A model generated the notes under the pieces. It worked only from the letters and a program-made list of their open reading frames with translations. It had not been told where the DNA came from and did not search any database. Below, piece after piece: positions 15,500 to 24,329 of a stretch of DNA of 58,971 nucleotides. How positions within the stretch are numbered: the stretch's first letter is position 1; every line of letters begins with the position of its first letter. The position numbers and the translations under genes are program-made. Source of the DNA: Deferribacter abyssi (GTDB lineage: Bacteria > Chrysiogenota > Deferribacteres > Deferribacterales > Deferribacteraceae); NCBI RefSeq assembly GCF_049472655.1, contig NZ_JAQNCS010000016.1:1-58971 (forward strand), read 5' to 3'.

Positions 15500-15891
15500 G
15501 CTGGAAATTTGTTTTTTGGTATTTCAATAATATACTTTCCTTTAATTGAAATTAGTTTCTTAATGGGGAAATCGAAGCATTCATTTAATGAAAATTCTTT
15601 TAGCGCTATTTTCTTTAGTGAGCAAATCACCAACGGAAAACGCATTTGTAATGACTGGAAATGATAGACCTTGTCTTCGTTAAAAATAAAAAGCATACCG
15701 TCGTATTGATAATGTTTTATATTGCTCAAACCTTTATGCCGTAAATACATATTGTCAGCTATTTGAACATGAAGCGTTTTGCCGTTAATTGTAATAACAC
15801 CGCTTGAAAACGAAAGATAATTCACAACGCTAGCGATGATTAAAATAATCGTTAAGGTTAACAATACTATTTTTATGTTTTTTAAACTCAT
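15478..15891 (-). CDS. Membrane-anchored DUF192-like protein
   Basis: This 137-residue protein has an N-terminal membrane helix (NIKIVLLTLTIILIIASVVNYL) and then the DUF192 pattern: LHVQIADNMYLRHKGLSNIKHYQYDGMLFIFNED followed by FPLVICSLKKIAL. DUF192 proteins are small extracytoplasmic domains without a firm function. The ATG at 15891 is chosen because the membrane helix starts directly after it. It overlaps the upstream zinc-finger gene by 62 bases. Confidence 0.65.
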   Translation of the reverse strand: MSLKNIKIVLLTLTIILIIASVVNYLSFSSGVITINGKTLHVQIADNMYLRHKGLSNIKHYQYDGMLFIFNEDKVYHFQSLQMRFPLVICSLKKIALKEFSLNECFDFPIKKLISIKGKYIIEIPKNKFPAQIDKTP

Positions 15892-16048
15892 GATCTTCTC
15901 TAAAATCGAAGTGTTCAACAATAGGAATATCTTTGTTTTTTACAGCCATGCATTTTGGGCAGATATATAGCAATGATAAAATTTTTTTCTTTCTATCTAT
16001 CACTGCTTTAAAAACAATATAATCCGCATCACATTTTTTACATCTCAT
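15830..16048 (-). CDS. Small zinc-finger protein
   Basis: This 72-residue protein starts MRCKKCDADYIVF and has a second cysteine pair in YICPKCMAVKNKD, a plain zinc-ribbon arrangement, followed by a charged tail. It is divergent from the type IV secretion operon and probably shares its intergenic control region. The function is unknown. Confidence 0.55.
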   Translation of the reverse strand: MRCKKCDADYIVFKAVIDRKKKILSLLYICPKCMAVKNKDIPIVEHFDFREDHEFKKHKNSIVNLNDYFNHR

Positions 16049-16082
16049 ACTCTTACAATATTAGAATTTTGTCAAAAAAATA

Positions 16083-16103
16083 GTGGTTTTTCAAAAATAC
16101 CAC
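16083..16103. promoter_or_regulatory. Dyad in the divergent control region ahead of the tra operon
   Basis: GTGGTTTTTCAAAAATACCAC is a near-perfect dyad in the 112-base gap between the minus-strand zinc-finger gene and the first gene of the tra block. The half-site AAATACCAC also appears before the parM, dsb and Nmad2 gene groups. It is a candidate operator. Confidence 0.4.
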
Positions 16104-16160
16104 AAACAGACGCCATAAAATTCAATAATTTCTAAAATAGAAAATAACAGAGGTGTAATT

Positions 16161-16691
16161 ATGCCGGTTATAATTATTGAAAAGAACCTTGATTATTACA
16201 AATATCATGAGGCAATAAACAACAAAAGCAGACAATTTGTAATTACTGAAGAACAGGTAAATTATCCATCAGTAAATCCTTTTGCAGTTTTGACTGCAAA
16301 AACTGATTTAAATGAAAAAACTGAGCCAAAAACAAAAAGCGTGAAAAAACAAAAATTTGAAAGAAAGGAGGTGATAGAAAATATATACTTTGATTTCGAT
16401 AAATATAATATAAAGCCGGAAGAATATGTAAAACTCAAAAAAATCATCAAAATTCTTAAATCAAGATATTCCAACAAAACAATCAAAGTCATCGGATACA
16501 CCGACTGGTTTGGAACAGAAAAATATAACGATGAACTTGCGAGAAAACGAGCTTATCAGGTTGCTCTTCATTTGTGGAAAGCTGGGTTGACTGTAAAACC
16601 GGAGGGAAAAGGTAAATGTTGCTATAAAACCACACCTAAAAAATCAAGAAGAGTAGAAATTATAGTAGAAAACAAAAAGGAGGTGAATTAA
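16161..16691 (+). CDS. OmpA C-terminal-domain protein
   Basis: The C-terminal two thirds of this 176-residue protein is an OmpA/MotB peptidoglycan-binding domain: IYFDFDKYNIKPEEYVKLKKIIKIL, then VIGYTDWFGTEKYNDELARKRAYQVALHLWKAG, with the conserved D and the R of the L-xx-x-R-A helix. No signal peptide or membrane helix is visible at the N-terminus, so export is unexplained. It is two bases before the pilin gene and may anchor the secretion channel to the cell wall. Confidence 0.75.
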   Translation: MPVIIIEKNLDYYKYHEAINNKSRQFVITEEQVNYPSVNPFAVLTAKTDLNEKTEPKTKSVKKQKFERKEVIENIYFDFDKYNIKPEEYVKLKKIIKILKSRYSNKTIKVIGYTDWFGTEKYNDELARKRAYQVALHLWKAGLTVKPEGKGKCCYKTTPKKSRRVEIIVENKKEVN

Positions 16692-16693
16692 CA

Positions 16694-17041
16694 ATGAAAA
16701 ATTTAAAAAGTTTAGCTAATCAAGTTTATGTTGCGCTCTGCAATCCAAAAGTGCAAGCGCTTTTAATCGTAGCGTTTGTTTTTGCTATTTCCAGCGTTGA
16801 CGTAATGGCTCAAACAACCGATCCTTGGGACGCTGCATACGGCACAATATCCGATTGGATTAGCGGTAATCTTGGTCTTCTTTTGGCTCTTGTAACATTC
16901 ATTATTGGTGTTGGTATTTCAATTGCGACAAAATCTCTTGCTACTCTGGGATGGGCAATTGTTCTTGCATTTGTAATTGGTGGTCTTGGCGGTATTGCGA
17001 AAAGCTTCTTTAACTTAGGTGGAACTGCCTTTGGGCATTAA
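16694..17041 (+). CDS. traA: TraA-like conjugative pilin
   Basis: This 115-residue protein has a long leader (about residues 1-40, ending SSVDVMAQ), a short periplasmic segment (TTDPWDAAYGTISDWISG) and two hydrophobic helices (LGLLLALVTFIIGVGISIA and TLGWAIVLAFVIGGLGGIA). This is the F/TrbC-type pilin layout. It is followed in order by TraL, E, K and B, as in F-type systems. It would be the major pilus subunit. Confidence 0.8.
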   Translation: MKNLKSLANQVYVALCNPKVQALLIVAFVFAISSVDVMAQTTDPWDAAYGTISDWISGNLGLLLALVTFIIGVGISIATKSLATLGWAIVLAFVIGGLGGIAKSFFNLGGTAFGH

Positions 17042-17059
17042 TAGTTAAAAAGGTGGCGT

Positions 17060-17341
17060 ATGAACAAAGAGGACTACAGGATACCAAAGTATTTAGACTC
17101 CCAGCCAGTCATTCTTTTTTGGGAGTTAGATGAATTTATATTGTTTATAATCATAATTTTTGTAAGCATGTTCATACGCCACCAGTTTATAGGTATTGTT
17201 ATAGCCTTTACGGTTGTTCAGACGTTTAAAAAAATCAAAAAGAAAAAGCATAAAGGGTTTTTGTTCCATATTGGATATAAGCTTGGTCTTGTTCAAATAA
17301 AAAACATTCCGCCATATCACATTAAGGAATTTGGAGATTAA
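17060..17341 (+). CDS. traL: TraL-like conjugative pilus assembly protein
   Basis: This 93-residue protein matches TraL: IPKYLDSQPVILFWELDEFILFIIIIFVSMFI, a second hydrophobic stretch, and the C-terminal KKHKGFLFHIGYKLGL block. TraL is a small inner-membrane component that acts early in pilus assembly. Its position between traA and traE supports the call. Confidence 0.9.
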   Translation: MNKEDYRIPKYLDSQPVILFWELDEFILFIIIIFVSMFIRHQFIGIVIAFTVVQTFKKIKKKKHKGFLFHIGYKLGLVQIKNIPPYHIKEFGD

Positions 17342-17342
17342 T

Positions 17343-17975
17343 ATGAGTTTTGTAGAACAGTGGGAAAACGTTAAAAAAAGTAAAAGCTTACTAACTTATG
17401 TTGCAGTAGGTTTATTTGTTTTAAATATTTTGCAGTTAGTTTTACTGGGATATGTAAGCACACATAGAAAAACAGTAATACAATTACCTCCCACAAGGCT
17501 TGTAGAAAGCGTAAGTTTTGCGTCAAACGAGGCTAATCCGGCGTTTTTCAAGATGTGGGCAAGGTATATTATATCAACGCTTACTAATTATACTCAGGAC
17601 ACGATAGAGGATAATATTTATATTATTTCTCAATATTTACATCCTCAAATTTACAATAAGGTAACCACCGATCTCGAAAAATTAAGAGAGACTGTTAAAG
17701 AAAACAGAATAAGTCAGGCTTTTTTTCCAGATTGGAAAAGAGCCGAATATGATTATCGTGGAAAATACGCTCTTGTCAGGGTTTTTGGCAAGGGTTTGAA
17801 ATACATAGGCTTCAAGAAAGATGAAATTAAGGAAGGTTATGAATTAAAAATGATGATCGAAGACGGTCATTTATACATCATTGGGATTTCTAAAATTCAC
17901 GATAAAAATCAAGCTCCTAAACAAGGTAAGGAGGAAATAGATGAAGCGATTAATCATAAGCATATTAATGATTAG
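17343..17975 (+). CDS. traE: TraE-like conjugative pilus assembly protein
   Basis: This 210-residue protein has one N-terminal membrane helix (LLTYVAVGLFVLNILQLVLLGYV) and a VirB8-like periplasmic domain (ANPAFFKMWARYIISTLTNYTQDTIEDNIYIISQYLHP...). TraE contributes to the inner-membrane part of the channel. I place the start at 17343, four codons inside the open frame, just after the traL stop. Its 3' end overlaps traK by 35 bases. Confidence 0.88.
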   Translation: MSFVEQWENVKKSKSLLTYVAVGLFVLNILQLVLLGYVSTHRKTVIQLPPTRLVESVSFASNEANPAFFKMWARYIISTLTNYTQDTIEDNIYIISQYLHPQIYNKVTTDLEKLRETVKENRISQAFFPDWKRAEYDYRGKYALVRVFGKGLKYIGFKKDEIKEGYELKMMIEDGHLYIIGISKIHDKNQAPKQGKEEIDEAINHKHIND

Positions 17976-18618
17976 TTTTGCAATATCTGCATATGCTGGA
18001 GTAATAAAGAAAGATATCCGAGAGCTTTTGGGCAATAAATTTATTAATGTATCAATTAAAGACATTAATCTTTTGAGATTTCCGTATCAGGTTAAAGAGG
18101 TTCAATCGAGCAAAGATTTATCCATGAATATTAGAGGTAAAAATGTGTTTGTTAAATTGATTGAAAAAGTGCCAACCGAATTGTTTGTTATGCTAAATGA
18201 TCCGGATGAAACAACAATTAATATTATCTTGAACCCGAAGAACATCCCATCACAAACAATAGAGTTTACTGACAAAACAGCAGAGATGAAAAAAGTCTAT
18301 GAAGAAGAAAAATCAATGCCCTATGAAAAAGCGATAAGGAACATTATCGTGTCAATTTCTAAAACAGGAAAAGTAAAAGGCTATTCTGTTTTAGAAGCGG
18401 ATAATGAAACAATCAAAACTAACGAGCTGGAATTAACAAAACTTAGGACATATCAAGGATATAAATACAACGCTGAGGTGTGGAAAGTTAAAAACATATC
18501 GGACAGAGCTTTATATTTAGAAGAGCCGTTCTTTTACATGATTGGGATGAGGGCAATCAGTATTGAAAAGCATAATCTTGCTCAAGGCGAAGAAACCTTA
18601 CTTTATATTGTGAGGTGA
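17941..18618 (+). CDS. traK: TraK-like secretin component
   Basis: This 225-residue protein has a signal peptide (MKRLIISILMISFAISAYAGV) and TraK features: YQVKEVQSSKDLSMNIRGKNVFVKL, the beta-rich PTELFVMLNDPDETTINIILNPKNIPSQTIEF and a C-terminal YLEEPFFYMIGMRAISIEKHNLAQGE block. TraK is the VirB9-like outer-membrane core protein working with TraV and TraB. AAGGAGG precedes the ATG within the end of traE. Confidence 0.88.
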   Translation: MKRLIISILMISFAISAYAGVIKKDIRELLGNKFINVSIKDINLLRFPYQVKEVQSSKDLSMNIRGKNVFVKLIEKVPTELFVMLNDPDETTINIILNPKNIPSQTIEFTDKTAEMKKVYEEEKSMPYEKAIRNIIVSISKTGKVKGYSVLEADNETIKTNELELTKLRTYQGYKYNAEVWKVKNISDRALYLEEPFFYMIGMRAISIEKHNLAQGEETLLYIVR

Positions 18619-18621
18619 TAA

Positions 18622-19944
18622 ATGGTTGATAAAATTAAGAATATATTCAAAAAAGATGATTTGGTAACTAATGAGGATATTTTGAATAGAAAGAGAATGT
18701 ATATAGGATTAGGCGCTATAGTTCTTGTTTTAGGTATTATTGCATATAGTTATTTTAGTTATGCCAACAAAGTAAAAGAATATGCGAAGAAAAATAAAAT
18801 TGTTCGCAAAGACTCTATAATAACTGACGAAGATAAGCAAAACTCTTGGAAGGTTTATATTGAGTCCGAACTCGAAAGGCTCAAAAGAGAAAATGAGCAA
18901 TTAAAAAAGACTATTGAAGAACAAAAAAGTATTATAGCAAAAACTGAAAAAGAAAATAAAAATGCAAATGAAGAAAAAACACAAAAGGTAGTTATAAAGA
19001 AAGAAGATGCCGAGCAAATAAAGAAAGAAGTATTAAAAAAGTATAAAGATGAGAAAAAAGTAGAACCAAAAACTGCAAAGTTTGACTTAAATTTGCTCCC
19101 CCCTCCCCCTCAACCCAATAATAGAGATGTAAACTCTAATGTGCGTAAAACAAATTTTGTAAGCTATAACAATAAAACAGTAAGAAATACAAGATCAGGA
19201 AGCAATAGTCAAAACGTAGGTATTAGAGTTTATAAACCTGCGGAAGAACCCAAAACAGTAAAAGAGGAAAAACCTAAAAAGAGTATTTATATCCCATCAG
19301 GTAGTTTTTTTGAGGGCATATTATTAACTGGACTTGATGCTCCAACTATGCAAGCAGGAACAAATAATCCTCAACCCACTTTAATCAACGTAAACAAAGA
19401 TGCAATATTACCAAACAACTACTCGACTGACATTGTAGATTGTTTTCTATTAGGTAGCGGATATGGCGATCTTTCAAGCGAAAGGGCTTATATCAGATTA
19501 GTAAAACTTTCATGTATAGATAAAAATAAGCAGGTAATTGATACTGATATTACAGGATGGGTAATAGGAGAAGATGGAAAGGTTGGTGTGAGAGGCAGAC
19601 TTGTGTCAAAACAAGGTTCTTTGCTTGCAAAGGCACTGTTGGCTGGGTTTGCTGAAGGAGTATCTAAAGCGTTTACAAATTCTGCAAGCAATATAAGCGT
19701 AACTCCAGAGGGTTCGGTAAGCACTATTGATCCTAACAAAACGTTTCAAGCCGCCGCATATACCGGTATAGGCGAAGCTATGAAACGTTTAGAAGATTTT
19801 TATATGAAAATGGCTGAAAGTATGTTCCCCGTGATTGAAGTTGGAGCAGGTAGAACAGTAACGGTAGTTATTAAAGACGGAAAAGAGTTAATTTTAGATA
19901 AGAAGAAAATAGTCCAAACAATAAATGACGAGGAGGTAGAATAA
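18622..19944 (+). CDS. traB: TraB-like (VirB10-type) channel protein
   Basis: This 440-residue protein has an N-terminal membrane helix (MYIGLGAIVLVLGIIAYSYFSY), a coiled coil (about 80-125), a proline run (LLPPPPQPN, about 155) and a C-terminal TrbI/VirB10-type barrel (YIPSGSFFEGILLTGLDAP, then GWVIGEDGKVGVRGRLVSKQG). TraB spans the envelope and links inner ATPases to the outer TraK/TraV ring. Its stop overlaps the next start (TAATG). Confidence 0.92.
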   Translation: MVDKIKNIFKKDDLVTNEDILNRKRMYIGLGAIVLVLGIIAYSYFSYANKVKEYAKKNKIVRKDSIITDEDKQNSWKVYIESELERLKRENEQLKKTIEEQKSIIAKTEKENKNANEEKTQKVVIKKEDAEQIKKEVLKKYKDEKKVEPKTAKFDLNLLPPPPQPNNRDVNSNVRKTNFVSYNNKTVRNTRSGSNSQNVGIRVYKPAEEPKTVKEEKPKKSIYIPSGSFFEGILLTGLDAPTMQAGTNNPQPTLINVNKDAILPNNYSTDIVDCFLLGSGYGDLSSERAYIRLVKLSCIDKNKQVIDTDITGWVIGEDGKVGVRGRLVSKQGSLLAKALLAGFAEGVSKAFTNSASNISVTPEGSVSTIDPNKTFQAAAYTGIGEAMKRLEDFYMKMAESMFPVIEVGAGRTVTVVIKDGKELILDKKKIVQTINDEEVE

Positions 19945-20255
19945 TGAAAAAGAGCGTTTTTATAGCGTTATTTTTAATAATTTCAACAATGGCTTTTGCG
20001 AGAAATGTAAAAATAACAAAAACGGATTTTGACCATAGCAAATATGAGTTAATTACGATGGCTTATAGTTATAGGACTCAACCGCTCTATATGGATATCG
20101 ATATCGGTATTAGAGAACTGTTAAAGACAACAAAAGATATGTGTTTTAAGCTTTCTAACTGTGTTGGTATATATAACTTCGAAATGAACATGTCAGCATC
20201 ACAAGGCGGTAGGGTTTTTTACGCTACGTTTGATCTTGTTAGGAGAAAGAAATGA
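19944..20255 (+). CDS. Small exported protein in the tra operon
   Basis: This 103-residue protein has a signal peptide (MKKSVFIALFLIISTMAFARN) and a short mature part with two cysteines (TKDMCFKLSNCVGIY) that could form a disulfide. It lies between traB and traV, where F carries traP and other small accessory genes, but I see no match to those. It overlaps the next gene by four bases. Confidence 0.65.
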   Translation: MKKSVFIALFLIISTMAFARNVKITKTDFDHSKYELITMAYSYRTQPLYMDIDIGIRELLKTTKDMCFKLSNCVGIYNFEMNMSASQGGRVFYATFDLVRRKK

Positions 20256-20863
20256 GAAGAGTTGCAATAATACTGTTTATAGGTATTTCAGTAATGTTTT
20301 CAGGTTGCGCAAAGGTGCTTAGCCCCGGCGCAACAGAATTTAAATGTCCAGCGAAGGGAACAGGTGTATGCGCCGACGTAACTACTGTGTATCAAAACAG
20401 ACATAATATAGAGTCTTTAAAGTTTAAAGAGTTACCAGATAAAGATACATATATTGAAGAAAAATGCGGATTTTTAAAGAATACGAGCGAAAGCGAAGGG
20501 AATTTTGAGTATAATGACTGCGTTTATAGGGCAAGTAAAGAATATGACAAATTGAAAAAGCAAATAAAATCTAGCCTCCAAAAAAAGAGTATCACTACAG
20601 GTATCGGCAACAAAGCTTTATACAAGGCCTTAAGAGCAGACGAAGGAATACCTTTAAGACAACCTGACGAAGTTATCAGTATCTGGATCGCTCCTTATAA
20701 GAATGATTCTGGTGATTTAGTGTATAGTCATTACATATATGCGGTTAGAAAGAAAGCTGATTGGTTATTTATACCAGAAAACGAACAGACAAAGATATTA
20801 AGGCAAAGCAAACAGTTTAATCCGCTTAAACCATATTTGCCAGAAAGTAAAATCATAAGGTAG
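20252..20863 (+). CDS. traV: TraV-like outer-membrane lipoprotein
   Basis: This 203-residue protein has a lipoprotein signal (IILFIGISVMFSGC), then AKVLSPGATEFKCPAKGTGVCADVTTVY, the cysteine-containing signature of TraV. Two more cysteines follow (EKCGFL, NDCVYR). The C-terminal half has PDEVISIWIAPYKNDSGDLVYSHYIYAV, also TraV-like. TraV anchors the channel core in the outer membrane with TraK and TraB. Confidence 0.88.
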   Translation: MRRVAIILFIGISVMFSGCAKVLSPGATEFKCPAKGTGVCADVTTVYQNRHNIESLKFKELPDKDTYIEEKCGFLKNTSESEGNFEYNDCVYRASKEYDKLKKQIKSSLQKKSITTGIGNKALYKALRADEGIPLRQPDEVISIWIAPYKNDSGDLVYSHYIYAVRKKADWLFIPENEQTKILRQSKQFNPLKPYLPESKIIR

Positions 20864-20873
20864 GAGCAATTAT

Positions 20874-23378
20874 ATGGGATTGGCGGTAAAAAATCTACAG
20901 GCAATATTTGAGCGTGGGAGAATAGCGGATTATTTGACTGTATATCACTATATTAAAGACGGTATTTACGCCCTGCGTGATGGCTGGGGATTTTGTATTG
21001 AATGCGAACCTATGCCGTTTGCCGGCACAAATACAGCTAAGGCTATAGAGTCGTTATTGACAGCTCCGAGATATTCTGAAAATTGGTATTTAAATATTTT
21101 TTTATATGCTTCTCCTTATATAGACGAGGTAATGGATGAATACATTAAAAGAAAAGAAGAAGGAAAAACAAATATCAATGACGATGTCATTCTTGAGCTT
21201 TTTAAGCAAAGGCGAAAGTTTTACGAAGAACACACAAAAAAATCATTTTTTGATGAGTTTGACTTTCGTGTTAGGGATTTAAAACTGTTTATTTCGGTGA
21301 TCATACCATATAAAAACAAGAAACAAACGGCAACCGAAATGGACGTAAAAATTGAGGTTGAAGACGCTATAAAAGCAAAAAACGCTTACTTTGGCGTTTT
21401 AAAGTCTGAGGGTTTAGCTCCGAGATTAGTATCACCAGAGCGATATATTGCTATAATGAAGGAGGTTTTGAATCAAGAAAAACCAACCATAAATAACTAC
21501 AACCCTCATAAAGAAATCAAAGAACAAATAATATATCCTTCGACAAAAATAAAAATAAAAGATAATGGCGATTTACTGATAAACGGTAATCCATTACGCG
21601 TATTTTCGGTTAAGACTTACCCAAACGAAATCAATCTTTTTCAATTTAACGAAATAATAGGTTCGTTTGTTGATAATATGAAACAGATTCCTACCGCTTT
21701 TGGCTTAGCAATGAACGTTAAGCTGGTCGATCCTGTAAAGAGCAAAGAGAAATTGTTAATGAAATCTAACTTTGTAACGCAGCAGGCGGATGGCAATCCA
21801 GTAGCTAAGTATATACCTACGCTTTATATACGCTATCAAAATTATCAGTTAGCTTTGAAATATTTTGAAGAGGACGGCAAGGTATTAACTCCGACACAGC
21901 TAGCTTTTTGGGTTGTAGGGGATAATGAGCACCATATAGAATATTTATCTCAGTTTGTCCGCAATCACTGGTCACAGCATAGGTTTGAGCTTACTAAGGA
22001 AAGCGACGACACTTCGTTTACCGTATTTTTATCAACCCTTCCAATGCAAATAGATAGTTATTATGATAAGTTTTTACATAGGTTTGAGCCAATGTTTTGT
22101 CATAATACGGCTAATTTAGCCCCTATATTTGGCGACTATAAAGGAAACGGATATCCACTTTTAACATTTATCAGTAGGCGTGGACAGATAATGGCTTTTG
22201 ATCCGTTTGTCTCTGACGGTAATTACAATATTGCGGTGGCCGCAGAGTCAGGTAAAGGAAAGTCTTTTTTTACAAACGAATTAATCACTTCAGTCTTAGG
22301 GGAAGGCGGCAAAGTTTTTGTAATTGACGTTGGGCGTTCATATGAAAAGATATGCGAACAATTAGGTGGTGAGTTTATAGAGTTTGATGAAAAGAAGAAT
22401 ATTGTCATTAATCCTTTTACGAACATTAAGACTGATGAGCACGGTAATATAGACAGTTCTGAGTTTGAGTTGCTTGTTCCTTTCATAGGTAATATGTGCG
22501 GCATGAATTTAATGGCTTCCACAGAGGAAAAAGATCCTACCAAAAGAGTTCTTGCATCGTTTATTGAACAAGCTTGCAGGCAGGCTTTTCAGGAAAAAAG
22601 ACATGATGCGACAATTAATGATATTTATGAAATCTTGCAAGAACATTCAGATAATAGAGCAAAGGATATTGCTCAGGCATTGTATCCTTTTTCAATACAT
22701 GGTCGCTACGGCAAATGGTTAAACGGAAGGGATAACTTTCAGTATCAAAAGGATTTCGTAGTGCTTGAATTGGACTCGCTAGAGCAGAAAGAAGATTTAA
22801 AATCATTAATTTTAATGCTGATGATGTTTCGGATCAGTCAGGATATTTTCTTCGATTTTAAACGCAGGAAGATGTTTATCATTGATGAAGCTTGGCAGTT
22901 ATTAAGGGATAATATCTCGTCAGCTTTTATTGAGAAAGGTTTTAGGCGATTTAGAAAACATAATGCCTCTGCCATGACAGTAACTCAAACAATAAACGAC
23001 TATTTTACAAACGAAACTACAAAGGCTCTTTTTAATAATGCGGAATGGAAAATATTTTTGGGTCAGAAAAATGAAGCAATTGAACAAGCAAAAGAAGAAA
23101 AGAAAATAGTTATGCACGACTACTTTTTTGATTTGCTCAAGACGGTTGATACTGTCAAAGGGAGATATTCGGAGTTGATGATCATCGGTTCTAAAGGTGT
23201 TGGTATTGGACGCTTATTAGTCGATAGATTTACGTATTATCTTTATACAACCGACGCTAATGACAAAATGAAAATTGCGCAAATCCAGAATGAATTAGGT
23301 TGCAGCTTATCCGAAGCAATTAAGATTCTTGTTGAGAGGGAACATGGTGCGAAAGGTGGAACATTACTGGAAAGGTAA
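20874..23378 (+). CDS. traC: TraC-like (VirB4-type) conjugation ATPase
   Basis: This 834-residue protein has an N-terminal TraC domain (about 1-300), Walker A in AVAAESGKGKSFFTNELI near residue 457, Walker B KMFIIDEAWQLL near 668, and a downstream ALFNNAEWKIFLGQK block. VirB4-type ATPases power pilus assembly and substrate transfer at the inner membrane. Its last 35 bases overlap the start of a small MshEN-domain gene, so the ATPase and that regulator are translated together. Confidence 0.93.
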   Translation: MGLAVKNLQAIFERGRIADYLTVYHYIKDGIYALRDGWGFCIECEPMPFAGTNTAKAIESLLTAPRYSENWYLNIFLYASPYIDEVMDEYIKRKEEGKTNINDDVILELFKQRRKFYEEHTKKSFFDEFDFRVRDLKLFISVIIPYKNKKQTATEMDVKIEVEDAIKAKNAYFGVLKSEGLAPRLVSPERYIAIMKEVLNQEKPTINNYNPHKEIKEQIIYPSTKIKIKDNGDLLINGNPLRVFSVKTYPNEINLFQFNEIIGSFVDNMKQIPTAFGLAMNVKLVDPVKSKEKLLMKSNFVTQQADGNPVAKYIPTLYIRYQNYQLALKYFEEDGKVLTPTQLAFWVVGDNEHHIEYLSQFVRNHWSQHRFELTKESDDTSFTVFLSTLPMQIDSYYDKFLHRFEPMFCHNTANLAPIFGDYKGNGYPLLTFISRRGQIMAFDPFVSDGNYNIAVAAESGKGKSFFTNELITSVLGEGGKVFVIDVGRSYEKICEQLGGEFIEFDEKKNIVINPFTNIKTDEHGNIDSSEFELLVPFIGNMCGMNLMASTEEKDPTKRVLASFIEQACRQAFQEKRHDATINDIYEILQEHSDNRAKDIAQALYPFSIHGRYGKWLNGRDNFQYQKDFVVLELDSLEQKEDLKSLILMLMMFRISQDIFFDFKRRKMFIIDEAWQLLRDNISSAFIEKGFRRFRKHNASAMTVTQTINDYFTNETTKALFNNAEWKIFLGQKNEAIEQAKEEKKIVMHDYFFDLLKTVDTVKGRYSELMIIGSKGVGIGRLLVDRFTYYLYTTDANDKMKIAQIQNELGCSLSEAIKILVEREHGAKGGTLLER

Positions 23379-23670
23379 AAGCTACATTTATCTGCTAAGG
23401 GATGGAGAAAAAATTTTAAATGCGACAGGCAATGTAATCTCCCGTATAGGAGATATAACGGTACGCAAAGGTTATATAACTGAAAATCAACTCAGGAAGG
23501 CTTTAGAAATACAGCAAGAAACTCCATATGTTCGTTTAGGTGAAATCTTAATAAAACAGGGCTACATAAATAAAAGGCAATTAGAAGAAATTATTAACGA
23601 GCAAATTAAAGAAGCACAGCAAATTATAGATAGCTGGGTTTATTATAACTATGAGGAGAAAATACTGTAA
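23344..23670 (+). CDS. Free-standing MshEN-type c-di-GMP receptor domain
   Basis: This 108-residue protein carries two tandem 24-residue motifs: RIGDITVRKGYITENQLRKA... and, after a short spacer, RLGEILIKQGYINKRQLEEI... Each fits the R-x-G-x-x-x-x-x-x-G-x-I-x-x-x-x-L pattern of MshEN domains, which bind cyclic di-GMP at the N-terminus of type II secretion and type IV pilus ATPases. Here the domain is a separate protein overlapping the end of traC and followed by an EAL gene. Regulation of the TraC ATPase by c-di-GMP is inferred. Confidence 0.75.
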   Translation: MVRKVEHYWKGKSYIYLLRDGEKILNATGNVISRIGDITVRKGYITENQLRKALEIQQETPYVRLGEILIKQGYINKRQLEEIINEQIKEAQQIIDSWVYYNYEEKIL

Positions 23671-24302
23671 TGTTTAAAGTAGAGCCTGTAGTAAACATTA
23701 TATCCAACGAAGTTATTGGTTATGAAATATTGTTTAATGGAAGTATTCCAAATGATGTTTTGTTTAAAGAGCCAAGTGTTTATATTGATTTGTTTATATT
23801 TGATAAAATCAAAGAATTTTTTTTAGATAAATGTAGTAAACTGGAAAAGAAAATTTTTATAAATATTAATATACAGACACTTTGTTCTGACAGAGAATTA
23901 TTTTTAAAGATTCCAGAAAATGTTTATTTTGAGGTAATTGAGAATGGAAGAAAATTTAATTTTTATGAAAATTGTTTGAGTAACGAAAAGGATAAAATAG
24001 TTATTGATGATTTTGGAACAGGTAATGCAAATATTGATACAATAATAAAATTAAAACCATATGGCGTTAAGTTAGACAGAGTTCTATTAACTTTTTCAGA
24101 TGTGTTTCTAATCAATTTGTTAGCCGAATTGAATAAGCATTGTCAGATCGTTATTTTTGAGAAAATAGAGACTCAAGAGGAATTAGAAAGAATAAAGAGT
24201 CTTGGTTTTCAATTTGCGCAGGGTTATATTTTCTCAAAACTCAGTCGATATAATCAGATTGTTAAAATACCACAAAATCTCACCTTAAAAACAGTATATT
24301 AG
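23670..24302 (+). CDS. EAL-domain protein (c-di-GMP phosphodiesterase or sensor)
   Basis: This 210-residue single-domain protein covers the EAL fold: GYEILFNG replaces the classical E-A-L-x-R, then FININIQTL, VYFEVIENG, IDDFGTGNANIDTI, YGVKLDR, IFEKIETQEELE and AQGYIFSK. Most metal and catalytic positions (E, N, E, DD, K, E, Q) are kept, while the arginine after the first motif is lost. It may degrade or only bind c-di-GMP. Its ATG overlaps the stop of the MshEN gene (TAATG). Confidence 0.8.
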   Translation: MFKVEPVVNIISNEVIGYEILFNGSIPNDVLFKEPSVYIDLFIFDKIKEFFLDKCSKLEKKIFININIQTLCSDRELFLKIPENVYFEVIENGRKFNFYENCLSNEKDKIVIDDFGTGNANIDTIIKLKPYGVKLDRVLLTFSDVFLINLLAELNKHCQIVIFEKIETQEELERIKSLGFQFAQGYIFSKLSRYNQIVKIPQNLTLKTVY

Positions 24303-24329
24303 TTAATAAATATAAATTTGGAGGCAGAT

